In this document: in pieces, positions 53,791 to 61,677 of the stretch
How the letters are laid out: every line of letters begins with the position of its first letter
Position numbering within the stretch: position 1 is the stretch's first letter
Assembly: GCF_036983985.1 (NCBI RefSeq)
Contig: NZ_JALAHQ010000003.1
Span: 1-64,000, forward strand
DNA from: Alishewanella metallidurans
GTDB lineage: Bacteria > Pseudomonadota > Gammaproteobacteria > Enterobacterales > Alteromonadaceae
Length of the DNA: 64,000 bases
Reading direction: 5' to 3'
The notes under the pieces: generated by a model
Told to the model about the DNA's origin: nothing
The model's input: only the letters and a program-made list of their open reading frames with translations
Database searches by the model: none
Translations under genes and position numbers: made by a program

Positions 53791-55350
53791 CTATACTACC
53801 AGTTGCTTCGTACTAGCAGAGCCACTTAAGCAGACTAAAGTTGCTATAAAAGTGCCAATACAGAGTTGCCAGGTAAAGCCTAAATCTAACGCTGCCAAGG
53901 AAGGGCTAAGGTATTGTAAAACATAGGGCTGCAGTAATAGTGTGACGACAAAGCCGCTTAGTAGCGCGGCAGTTACCGAATAGCGGTTACCGCGACGACT
54001 AAATAAGGCAGTAAAAAATACGCCCAGTAATCCACTGTATGAAAACACCATTACGCTAAGGGCAAAGGCTAATAACGGCATGTCAGAGTATTGCTGCCAG
54101 TAAAAGCACAGTATGGCCATTGCAGCCAAGGTTATAGCCGTAATTAACATACCAAATTGCCCCGCACGAACAAAATGTTGCTCAGTTGCAGCGGGTTGTC
54201 GTTTCAGTTTCCACGGTTTATACATATCAGCCACTAATACGGATGACATAGAGTTTAACCCTGATGTTATGGTAGAAAGTGCGGCGGCAATGACGCCCAC
54301 AACCACTAAACCACGTAACCCTGACGGCATTTCATTTAATACATAGTACATAAATACCGTTACTTTTTCGCCGGCAAAATTGTCGGCAAAGTTTTGTGTC
54401 GGGAGATATAAGTCGGGCCGTTGGTAAAAAATATACAATAAAAACCCAATTAGAATAAACACCAACATGGTGGGGATCACCATTAACGCAGAGCTTAGTA
54501 ATGCGCGCGCGCCAGCTTTGCTGTCTTTACAGGTTAGCACCCGTTGCGTCATATCTTGATCTAAACCAAACGCAGCAATATTTAGCAGAATAAAGCCCGT
54601 TAGTGCCGACCACATATTAAATACGCCGGCAGAGCTAAAATCAAACTGCCAATCAAATAACAGTAGTTTAGATGGTCCGCCTTCAATCGGGTGTTGTAGT
54701 GCGTGAGTCAGTGTGCCAATGTCTAAGCCAATACTGTGATACAAATACCCTAACACTAATAATGCCGCTAAAATATATACCGCGCATTGCAGCGCATCGG
54801 TATAAATAACTGAGCGTATACCGCCTACTACCGTGCAAGCTAGGCCAATAAAGGCCAGTAATACCACGGCTGCTAGCACGCTACTTGCGTCTATATTGTT
54901 AAATAACAGCATAGCTACGGCAATTGCTGCCATATATAACCGCGCGCCGCTGGCAAAAACACGGCCAAACAAATACATTTGCCCCGCGTGTTCTTTGGCG
55001 CTGGCACCAAAGCGCTGCTCTAGTAACTCGTACACGGTAGTAACTTTAAGTTGGTAATAGCGTGGCAACAAATAGCGGATCACAATAAAGGTCGCAATGA
55101 GTGCGCCAATATTGGTGGCGATATAACTAAGGTTGCCGCGAAAGCCCATGTCGGGCCCGCCAAGAAAGGTAGCGGCAGATTGTGAAGTGGCAAGCACAGA
55201 TACGGCAACGACCCATACTGGCATGCTATTAGCTGCAAGAAAATAATCGTTACTATTACCCGCTTTTTTCCGGTTTACTAACCAGCCGACTAATACTAAT
55301 AAAGTGAAGTAAGCAAAAAATACTGCCCAGTCTAATAGTGTCAGTTGCAT
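53791..55350 (-). CDS. Sodium:solute symporter (SSS family), probable MurNAc/GlcNAc importer
   Basis: 519-residue inner-membrane symporter with about 13-14 helices. The start has the SSS layout: WAVFFAYFTLLVLVGWLVNRKKAGNSNDYFLA. VSVLATSQSAATFLGGPDMGF is the sodium-site region, and TTVYELLEQRFG and AALSTITSGLNSMSSVLVADMYKP are typical SGLT-like motifs. As first gene of the murK-murQ-namZ operon it should bring the unphosphorylated amino sugars into the cytosol, replacing a PTS. The substrate is inferred from context. Confidence 0.9.
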   Translation of the reverse strand: MQLTLLDWAVFFAYFTLLVLVGWLVNRKKAGNSNDYFLAANSMPVWVVAVSVLATSQSAATFLGGPDMGFRGNLSYIATNIGALIATFIVIRYLLPRYYQLKVTTVYELLEQRFGASAKEHAGQMYLFGRVFASGARLYMAAIAVAMLLFNNIDASSVLAAVVLLAFIGLACTVVGGIRSVIYTDALQCAVYILAALLVLGYLYHSIGLDIGTLTHALQHPIEGGPSKLLLFDWQFDFSSAGVFNMWSALTGFILLNIAAFGLDQDMTQRVLTCKDSKAGARALLSSALMVIPTMLVFILIGFLLYIFYQRPDLYLPTQNFADNFAGEKVTVFMYYVLNEMPSGLRGLVVVGVIAAALSTITSGLNSMSSVLVADMYKPWKLKRQPAATEQHFVRAGQFGMLITAITLAAMAILCFYWQQYSDMPLLAFALSVMVFSYSGLLGVFFTALFSRRGNRYSVTAALLSGFVVTLLLQPYVLQYLSPSLAALDLGFTWQLCIGTFIATLVCLSGSASTKQLVV

Positions 55351-55494
55351 GTATAGCTCATCAAAAGAAGAAAGTACTTAACCATAGCATAATGTATAGT
55401 TGACGAGTAAAGTATTCATTTAAATTTAGCTTGTGTGAATAATTTATTTTTGTTGTACTGCGAGCAGCTTTCGCCACAATAACAGGATACCGTC

Positions 55495-57402
55495 GTGAAC
55501 GTTCACTTTTTTAGGAATGCTATGTCATGCTTCAGCCGTATTTCTCTATTTTTGCTCAGTACCGGCACGTTAAGTTTACCGGTGTTTGCTATGCCTGTTG
55601 AAACTGCCATGCCAGCCGCCAATATAAAACAAATGCTAGGCCAAAAACTGATGTTAGATTTGCGATATTACTGTGCGCAAATTCCGGTTAATGGCCAGTG
55701 TCGCACACCCATGACCCAGCTTCCGCCAGAACTATTTGCGTTAATACGCGATTACGATATTGGCGGCGTTATTTTATTTGCTGAAAACTTAGTTGATATT
55801 AAGCAAATTGTGCAGCTTAACCGCGACTTACAGCAAGCTGCGGCTAAATCTACGCTTAAGTTACCGCTGTTTATTAGTATTGATCAAGAGGGCGGCCGGG
55901 TTGCACGTTTACCGCGCATGTTGGCTACCTCGTTTGCCGGCAATATGGCAATAGGCGCAACCTACGCTGAGCATGGCACCGCTTTTTCCAGCCAAGTAGG
56001 GCAAGTATTGGCCGATGAATTGCTGGCTCTGGGGATTAACCTTAATTTTGCGCCGACTATAGATGTAAACGTTAACCCAGATAACCCAGTCATTAATGTG
56101 CGCGCCTTTGGTGAAGATGCAACTATGGTGGCCGAGCTTGGTGGTGCTATGACAGCTGCGATGCAACAGCAAGGTATGATCGCAGCACTAAAACACTTCC
56201 CTGGCCATGGTGATACCGAGGTAGATAGTCACTTAGGTTTGCCGCGAGTTGAGCACAGTAGTGAGCAAATTCGCAACGTAGATTTACTGCCGTTTGCACA
56301 AATTATTAAGCAGCATAATCCAGGAATGATTATGACCGCGCATATTCAATATCCGGCATTAGATAACACCACCTTTGTGTCAAAAGATGGCGAAACCATG
56401 CTAAAGCCGGCGACGTTATCGCATAAAATTTTACAGGGCGTATTACGCGACGAACTAGGCTATAACGGCGTAATAGTAACCGACGCGCTAGATATGGCCG
56501 GTATTAGCAAATTTTTTAGCCACACTGAAGCGGTAGTGCAAACCTTTGCTGCCGGTGCTGATATTGCGTTAATGCCAGTTAAATTACAGCATCCAGCTGA
56601 GCTAACGGCGCTATCAAGCTTACTTGATGCCTTGCAAGCTGCGGTAAATGACGGCGTTATTGCTAAACAAGAGCTGGCAGCATCTTATCAGCGCATTGTG
56701 GCATTAAAACAACAATACCCGCTGTTACCGGCAATCGCCTCGGCTGATAAGCAAGTACAATATGCGCAGCAGTTATTGGGAAGTGCTGAGCATCGTCAAG
56801 CTGAATTAGCTTTGGCAAAAGCTGCATTAACCCAGGTAAAGCCGAGTTCGAGCACGTTGCCTTTTACACTGAAGACAATGAAAAAACTGTTGTTGATTAT
56901 GCCGGATACGCAAAAAGGGCAAGCATTAGCTGCGGCATTACAACATTATAGTAAGCAACGCTTTATTGTTGATATTATAAGTTTACAGCAAACCGATTTA
57001 AGCCTAGCGGCTAAAAAAATTGCCACAGCTGATGTGGTTATAAGTGGTTTTATCTCGCCAATGCAAAGCTTGGCCGATATTGGTGGCATGGACGATTTAA
57101 CCGGTATAGCCAATATTGCTGCGGCCTATCAGCGGCAGACCTTGCAATATGAGCATCTATTACCGCAAATTAAAACACAGCACAAACCGCATGTTTTTTT
57201 AAGCTTACGTGCACCTTATGACATAACTCGTTATGGGCAATACGCTGATATTGTCTTGGCAACTTATGCCTATAATACCGCTGAAGATGTTACAGCGATG
57301 GGGGCGGGTAATGCCACCTATGAGGCGCTGGCTCAAGCACTGTTAGGCCAATATAAGTTAACCGGCACCTTGCCGGTAACCGTAGCAGCGAGTACAAACT
57401 AA
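55495..57402 (+). CDS. nagZ: Exported two-domain beta-N-acetylglucosaminidase NagZ (GH3)
   Basis: 635-residue GH3 glycosidase. The N-terminal half is NagZ: ISIDQEGGRVARLP, KHFPGHGDTEVDSH (dyad D244/H246) and VTDALDMAG (nucleophile D330). The C-terminal 250 residues form an extra alpha/beta domain, as in Bacillus NagZ, whereas usual Gram-negative NagZ is about 340 residues and cytosolic. A signal peptide (about 10-32, ending VFA) sends it to the periplasm. The start is GTG 55495, with AGGA seven bases upstream. It would release GlcNAc after NamZ removes MurNAc. Divergent from the symporter operon across 144 bases, and overlaps the next gene by one base. Confidence 0.92.
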   Translation: MNVHFFRNAMSCFSRISLFLLSTGTLSLPVFAMPVETAMPAANIKQMLGQKLMLDLRYYCAQIPVNGQCRTPMTQLPPELFALIRDYDIGGVILFAENLVDIKQIVQLNRDLQQAAAKSTLKLPLFISIDQEGGRVARLPRMLATSFAGNMAIGATYAEHGTAFSSQVGQVLADELLALGINLNFAPTIDVNVNPDNPVINVRAFGEDATMVAELGGAMTAAMQQQGMIAALKHFPGHGDTEVDSHLGLPRVEHSSEQIRNVDLLPFAQIIKQHNPGMIMTAHIQYPALDNTTFVSKDGETMLKPATLSHKILQGVLRDELGYNGVIVTDALDMAGISKFFSHTEAVVQTFAAGADIALMPVKLQHPAELTALSSLLDALQAAVNDGVIAKQELAASYQRIVALKQQYPLLPAIASADKQVQYAQQLLGSAEHRQAELALAKAALTQVKPSSSTLPFTLKTMKKLLLIMPDTQKGQALAAALQHYSKQRFIVDIISLQQTDLSLAAKKIATADVVISGFISPMQSLADIGGMDDLTGIANIAAAYQRQTLQYEHLLPQIKTQHKPHVFLSLRAPYDITRYGQYADIVLATYAYNTAEDVTAMGAGNATYEALAQALLGQYKLTGTLPVTVAASTN

Positions 57403-58595
57403 TGTTTGCTGCAATTAAGCGACACTGTCAGGCAATTTTGTCACAGACGCCAACTAACCGCTTATTGGCGTTAGATGTGTTGCGCGGCCTAACTATTACC
57501 GCCATGATTTTGGTTAATAACCCCGGAAGCTGGAGTTATGTATATGGCCCATTGCGCCACGCAGAGTGGCATGGCTGGACGCTGACCGACCTTATCTTTC
57601 CGTTTTTTATTGTTATTGTTGGTATTTCGTTGCAGCTTAGCTTGCAGCGCCAGCAGCTGGTTGGCAAGGCAGCCGCGATAAAGCAGGCGCTACTGCGCTC
57701 GGCAAAATTGTATTTGTTGGGGTTATTTTTAGTGCTGTTTTATTATAATTTTCGCGATGTTAATTACAGCTACATTGAGCAAAAGCTGACGGTGGTTAGG
57801 GCGCTTGGCGTATTGCAACGTATTGCGCTGGTTTACTTTTGCACCGTGCTTATTGCTTTATATTGCGCCACTCGTGGGCGTATCGCCGCTATTTTTGGTT
57901 TATGTGCAGTCTATCTTGGTGCTATGTATTGGTTGCCATATCAGGATGCACAAGGGCAGCAGTTTGTTGGCTTATTCGAATTTGGTAATAGCTTTGCTGC
58001 CTGGCTAGATAATGCCGTATTAGGTGCTAACCACGTTTATTATGCTAAAGCCACACCCTTTGCGTTTGATCCAGAAGGTTTATGGTCAACCTTGCCTGCT
58101 ATCGCTAGCTGTATCAGCGGTTTGCTGATTGCCCAGTGGTTACAAGCAGATCGCTCGGTAGTGCAAAAACTACGAGGTCTGTTGCTGTTTGGTATTATTG
58201 CTGTATGGCTGGCTGAGTTGTGGCATTTTACCTTACCCATTAACAAAGCTTTATGGACGCCCAGCTTTGTATTGCTGAGTAGCGGCTATTGCGCGATCGC
58301 ATTAGCGGCCTGTTTATATTTATGTGACGTAAAAAAGTATCGGCTATGGGCCGCGCCCTTTATTGTATTTGGCGCGAATGCCATTTTGTTTTATATGTTT
58401 TCCGGTATTGTTGCTAGGTTACTGGGTATGATTTCGGTAGGGTCAGTTTCACTACAAAGCTGGCTATTTAATACTATTTACCAACCAATGCTGGGCGATT
58501 TTAATGGTTCACTTGGCTTTGCACTGAGCTTTTTAGCCTTATCTTATCTAGTAATGTATGGCTGCTATAAGCGCGGCTATATTTTTAAGGTGTAA
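57402..58595 (+). CDS. Membrane acyltransferase, HGSNAT/NagX-like (DUF5009)
   Basis: 397-residue polytopic inner-membrane protein related to heparan-alpha-glucosaminide N-acetyltransferase. N-terminal RLLALDVLRGLTITAMILVNNPGSW and HAEWHGWTLTDLIFPFFIVIVGISL are the family hallmark with the catalytic-region His. Ten or so helices follow. Relatives called NagX sit in GlcNAc-use gene sets in Xanthomonas and Alteromonadales, probably acetylating a glucosamine-containing compound across the membrane. It starts inside the nagZ stop, so the two are coupled. Confidence 0.88.
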   Translation: MFAAIKRHCQAILSQTPTNRLLALDVLRGLTITAMILVNNPGSWSYVYGPLRHAEWHGWTLTDLIFPFFIVIVGISLQLSLQRQQLVGKAAAIKQALLRSAKLYLLGLFLVLFYYNFRDVNYSYIEQKLTVVRALGVLQRIALVYFCTVLIALYCATRGRIAAIFGLCAVYLGAMYWLPYQDAQGQQFVGLFEFGNSFAAWLDNAVLGANHVYYAKATPFAFDPEGLWSTLPAIASCISGLLIAQWLQADRSVVQKLRGLLLFGIIAVWLAELWHFTLPINKALWTPSFVLLSSGYCAIALAACLYLCDVKKYRLWAAPFIVFGANAILFYMFSGIVARLLGMISVGSVSLQSWLFNTIYQPMLGDFNGSLGFALSFLALSYLVMYGCYKRGYIFKV

Positions 58596-58624
58596 GTTAA
58601 AATATAGCCACAACTTAGGTTTAT

Positions 58625-59722
58625 TTATTGCTCGCCATCAAAATAACTGGCTACGCGCTGCGGCCAGTTGGGTGCATTAATCCTATTTAATAAGCTGGCG
58701 TTAATTTTTTCTCGTAACGGGCTGTTGTTAGGTAACACAAACACATAATCTTGTCGGGCTAAGGTTAATGGCAGTACTTGCAGCTTGCCAGAAAACTGCT
58801 GATTAATCGTCCAACGTAATAGTGGCTCATCATAAATAACCGCATCTACCTTACCGTCTTTTAACTGCTCTAATGCTTGAGTTAAATCAGTCGCTTTGTT
58901 GTAACTTAGTTTACGGCTATCTAACCATAGCGAGCTGGTGCTGCCGCTAAGGCTGGCAATATGCATACCTTTTAACCCATCAGCATGGCTTAGTCGGTTG
59001 CTTAACTGGCCTACCGTTAACGCACTGGTGATTGATGCGGTAAAAAATGACACAATAATTAACGCGGTTAGCATCCAGACTAGCCCTAGCAAGCGGCCAC
59101 CTACGGTTTTAGGTGCAATATCGCCATAACCAACGGTAGTCATAGTAACCATGGCCCACCAAAAGCCAGAAAATAGGCCTTGCGCGGTACTGCCGCCAAA
59201 CTGCTCTTGGTTGCGTTTGTGCTCTAACAGCCAAACAATAAAGCCGACGATTAATAATACGATGATTAATAACGTGATAATTTTTAAAAATGCCTCTGAG
59301 GCTAATGCAGATAAAACTGCCATCCAGCCTGATGACCATTCGCTACGTACAGCTACTGATAAGCCAGAGCTGCTAACGGTATGCGTAAAATCCATCTTCG
59401 CTGCGCGTTCTGCTGTGGCGGTAATGGCACCTAAACCAACATCAATAGTGCCGTTAGTAGCGGCGTTTAATAAATCAGTTAAACCGTGGGGTTGGTATTT
59501 AAACTGCCAACCATGTTCATCAGCAATTTCTTGCCATAAATCTATAGATAAGCCGCTATAGGTTTCGCCATCGTACATTACAAAGGGTGGTGCTTCTTTA
59601 ACGCCAATGCGTAATACTTTGTTCTCAGTAGCGCTAGTTTTATCTTGGCTATAGCTCGGCGCACTGGTAGTGAAAAGTATCAATATGAAGAAAAAAAACA
59701 GCGGAAATAGCTTAGATGACAT
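58625..59722 (-). CDS. GluR0-like ligand-gated potassium channel (solute-binding domain split by an ion channel)
   Basis: 365 residues from the ATG at 59722 with a signal peptide (about 1-26). Lobe 1 of a family 3 solute-binding domain (KVLRIGVKEAPPFVMYDG, ligand arginine R106 in TATAERAAKMDFT) comes first. Next come TM1 (about 146-166), a pore with the potassium filter TVGYGD at 196-201, and TM2 (about 208-230). Lobe 2 (GKVDAVIYDEPLLRW) completes the domain. That order is the one of prokaryotic glutamate receptor GluR0. An upstream in-frame ATG at 59791 would spoil the signal peptide. The ligand is probably an amino acid. Confidence 0.9.
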   Translation of the reverse strand: MSSKLFPLFFFFILILFTTSAPSYSQDKTSATENKVLRIGVKEAPPFVMYDGETYSGLSIDLWQEIADEHGWQFKYQPHGLTDLLNAATNGTIDVGLGAITATAERAAKMDFTHTVSSSGLSVAVRSEWSSGWMAVLSALASEAFLKIITLLIIVLLIVGFIVWLLEHKRNQEQFGGSTAQGLFSGFWWAMVTMTTVGYGDIAPKTVGGRLLGLVWMLTALIIVSFFTASITSALTVGQLSNRLSHADGLKGMHIASLSGSTSSLWLDSRKLSYNKATDLTQALEQLKDGKVDAVIYDEPLLRWTINQQFSGKLQVLPLTLARQDYVFVLPNNSPLREKINASLLNRINAPNWPQRVASYFDGEQ

Positions 59723-59770
59723 GAATGTCCTTAGTAGATTTAGAGCGAGAATTGACAAAAGAATACAATA

Positions 59771-59801
59771 TTTCGCCAAGCTACGCACCAACTTGGCGAA
59801 A
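59771..59801 (-). terminator. Hairpin after the D-amino acid aminotransferase gene
   Basis: TTTCGCCAAG and CTTGGCGAAA pair with an 11-base loop, 21 bases past the stop codon of the gene ending at 59822. The tract that follows on the minus strand is only moderately T-rich, so termination strength is uncertain. A C-rich run (CCCCCCACCCC) lies between the stop codon and the hairpin. Confidence 0.6.
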
Positions 59802-59821
59802 ACATCTGGTGGGGTGGGGGG

Positions 59822-60688
59822 TTAATAATCGAACTTGTATGCGCTAAATAGCTGTTGTGCCTGAAGCCAAATATCGCCAACTTGGCCATTACCAACCGGT
59901 TGGTCGTTAACCCGTAATACTGGGGCAATTTCTTTGCTAGAACTGGTTAGCCATATTTCATCGGCGGCTAATACTTCAGCTTCGCTAATATCACGCTGTT
60001 CTACTTTAAGCTTGCTGTGTTGTTCGAGTATTGCCAGTAGCACTTGCCGGGTAATGCCGGGTAATAACCTGCTACTTAACGGCGGGGTAGCAATAATGCC
60101 GTTTTTCACTACAAATACGTTAACGGCGGCGCCTTCGGTTAAATTACCATCTTTATCAAACAATAATATTTCTTGTGCGCCCTGAGTTTGGCTTTGCTGA
60201 TAATGCAGCACGTTACCTAATAATGAAGTTGATTTAATATTACAACGCTGCCAACGTAGGTCTTGCCCAGTTACCACGGTGTAGGTGGTGGCTTTAGCTT
60301 TATCAGCAATAGGTTCAGGCGGAATAGCAAAGGCAAAACCAAATACGGTAGGGGCAACATTTGTTGGAAAAGCATGACCACGTTTGGTGTCGGTGCCACG
60401 GCTTACCTGAAAATACACACCTAGGTTACTACCTAGCTCGGCGCTGTTATCGGCAATAAGTTTATTGGCAATTTGCTGCCAAGCGTCATGGTTAAGTTTT
60501 ATATCTATAGATAACTGGGCAAGGCCGCTGTGCATGCGATCAATATGTGGGGTAAAACCAACAAAACGGCCGCCGTAGCTTGGGATCACTTCATAAATGC
60601 CGTCACCGAATAAAAAACCACGGTCCATAGGCGATATTTTTGCCTGTTCGGCTGGTAGAAAATCACCATTTAAATACACTGTTGTCAT
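59822..60688 (-). CDS. dat: D-amino acid aminotransferase
   Basis: Fold-type IV PLP enzyme of 288 residues from the ATG at 60688 (MTTVYLNGDFLPAEQAKISP). It interconverts D-alanine plus 2-oxoglutarate with pyruvate plus D-glutamate. K152 in CNIKSTSLLGNVLHYQQ is the Schiff-base lysine. DRGFLFGDGIYEVIPSYGGR and YFQVSRGTDTKRGHAFP are characteristic of D-alanine aminotransferases. A 4-amino-4-deoxychorismate lyase or BCAT is less likely given these motifs. It is the last gene after D-glutamate cyclase, separated by 143 bases that contain a dispersed repeat. Confidence 0.9.
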   Translation of the reverse strand: MTTVYLNGDFLPAEQAKISPMDRGFLFGDGIYEVIPSYGGRFVGFTPHIDRMHSGLAQLSIDIKLNHDAWQQIANKLIADNSAELGSNLGVYFQVSRGTDTKRGHAFPTNVAPTVFGFAFAIPPEPIADKAKATTYTVVTGQDLRWQRCNIKSTSLLGNVLHYQQSQTQGAQEILLFDKDGNLTEGAAVNVFVVKNGIIATPPLSSRLLPGITRQVLLAILEQHSKLKVEQRDISEAEVLAADEIWLTSSSKEIAPVLRVNDQPVGNGQVGDIWLQAQQLFSAYKFDY

Positions 60689-60733
60689 AGCTGTTCTCGT
60701 ATTAAAGCCGTTTAGTTGCTGTTTATGTTCGTC

Positions 60734-60831
60734 GAACTGATTTGCCCACGCCAACACGCCGTAAATACGTCCATGTAGGCTCGTTTCCGCCCGTCCAGGG
60801 CTACAACGGTCGGCTTAGGGCAAACCGGTTC
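60734..60831. repeat. Medium copy of the dispersed inverted-repeat element
   Basis: The ends GAACTGATTTGCCC and GGGCAAACCGGTTCTC are largely complementary. Inside are CGCCAACACGCCGTAAATAC, GTAGGCTCGTTTC and CGGTCGGCTTAG, shared with 15178-15346. One inner hairpin, GCCC-GTCCA-GGGC, replaces the longer set found there. The element abuts the stop codon of the D-glutamate cyclase gene (which ends at 60832) and separates it from dat. Confidence 0.85.
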
Positions 60832-61677
60832 TCAGTAAGTCAGAGCACGTAAATCGTTAATTAGGTTTAAGCCTTCGGTATGCGCCAAGCCATCTTCAGT
60901 TAAGGTATTTAGCCGGGTTACGCCATCAACACTGCCTTTGCTTGATAAGTACTGCAAAATAGCCAAGGGGTTCGCATGTTTCAACAAATCTTGACCACGC
61001 AGTGCGCTAAGCATTGCAGCAATACCCCAAGCAGCCCAGTTTGAAACATCGGCGACAATTAACTCGTCACACTCTGTAACCGCTGGTGTAATATTTAGCT
61101 GACTAACCGCTTGTTGCAAGTTGCCCATACCAATTTCGTTACCGCCATCGCCTATCGCAATAGTGGGGCAGGTGGCGAGATTTAAAAAATAGTCGAAACT
61201 GGCGCAGCGCGCAGAAATATCCTCACCACGCATATTAAAATAACGCTGCTGGGCATTAAAACCCGGCCGCTCAATACAAATAACCAACTGTGGCTGTAAT
61301 TCAGCTAGCGCTTTTTCGGCAATGGCAGATAACGCATGATACTGGTTTACCGTAATTTGATGGCAACGATACTCTTGCTTTAGTGCGCTGTACAGTGGGT
61401 TGCCACAAACAATAATTGGTGTTGCGCCTAAAGCTTCTAGCATTTGATATAAGGCAATAGCACCAACTGGGCCGTCGGTTTCAAAGGTATCAAGCACCGG
61501 AAAGCCAGTACCAATTAGCACATTACCACGACACTGATTTATTAAACGCGCAGCACGCATAATGTAGCCTGGTCGTAATAGTGGTTGTAACGTAGCCATG
61601 CCACGCGGATTTTGTCTTACTAGTAAGCGTTCTATTTTCTGGCTAAGTGCCAGATAGTCGGTACATTGTGCTGACAT
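60832..61677 (-). CDS. D-glutamate cyclase-like protein (DUF4392)
   Basis: 281 residues of the DUF4392 family, whose vertebrate member DGLUCY converts D-glutamate to 5-oxo-D-proline. The family motifs are clear: GTGFPVLDTFETDGPVGAIAL (near 56-76), GNPLYSAL, CIERPGFNAQQRYFNMRGEDIS and AIGDGGNEIGMGN. No signal peptide, so it is cytosolic. It starts on the base after the pxpC stop, in one transcript with pxpABC, the 5-oxoprolinase genes. That fits a cyclise-then-open route for D-glutamate. Confidence 0.9.
   Translation of the reverse strand: MSAQCTDYLALSQKIERLLVRQNPRGMATLQPLLRPGYIMRAARLINQCRGNVLIGTGFPVLDTFETDGPVGAIALYQMLEALGATPIIVCGNPLYSALKQEYRCHQITVNQYHALSAIAEKALAELQPQLVICIERPGFNAQQRYFNMRGEDISARCASFDYFLNLATCPTIAIGDGGNEIGMGNLQQAVSQLNITPAVTECDELIVADVSNWAAWGIAAMLSALRGQDLLKHANPLAILQYLSSKGSVDGVTRLNTLTEDGLAHTEGLNLINDLRALTY

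Noticed and set aside
59802..59822. G-rich tract (GGTGGGGTGGGGGG) as a quadruplex
   Set aside because: Only two long G-runs are present, so a stable four-tract quadruplex is unlikely; noted as an odd composition only.
13024..60831. The dispersed elements as integron attC sites
   Set aside because: CACCAAC and GTTGG recall attC core sites, but the RYYYAAC/GTTRRRY pattern is not met, no integrase is present and the elements do not border gene cassettes.
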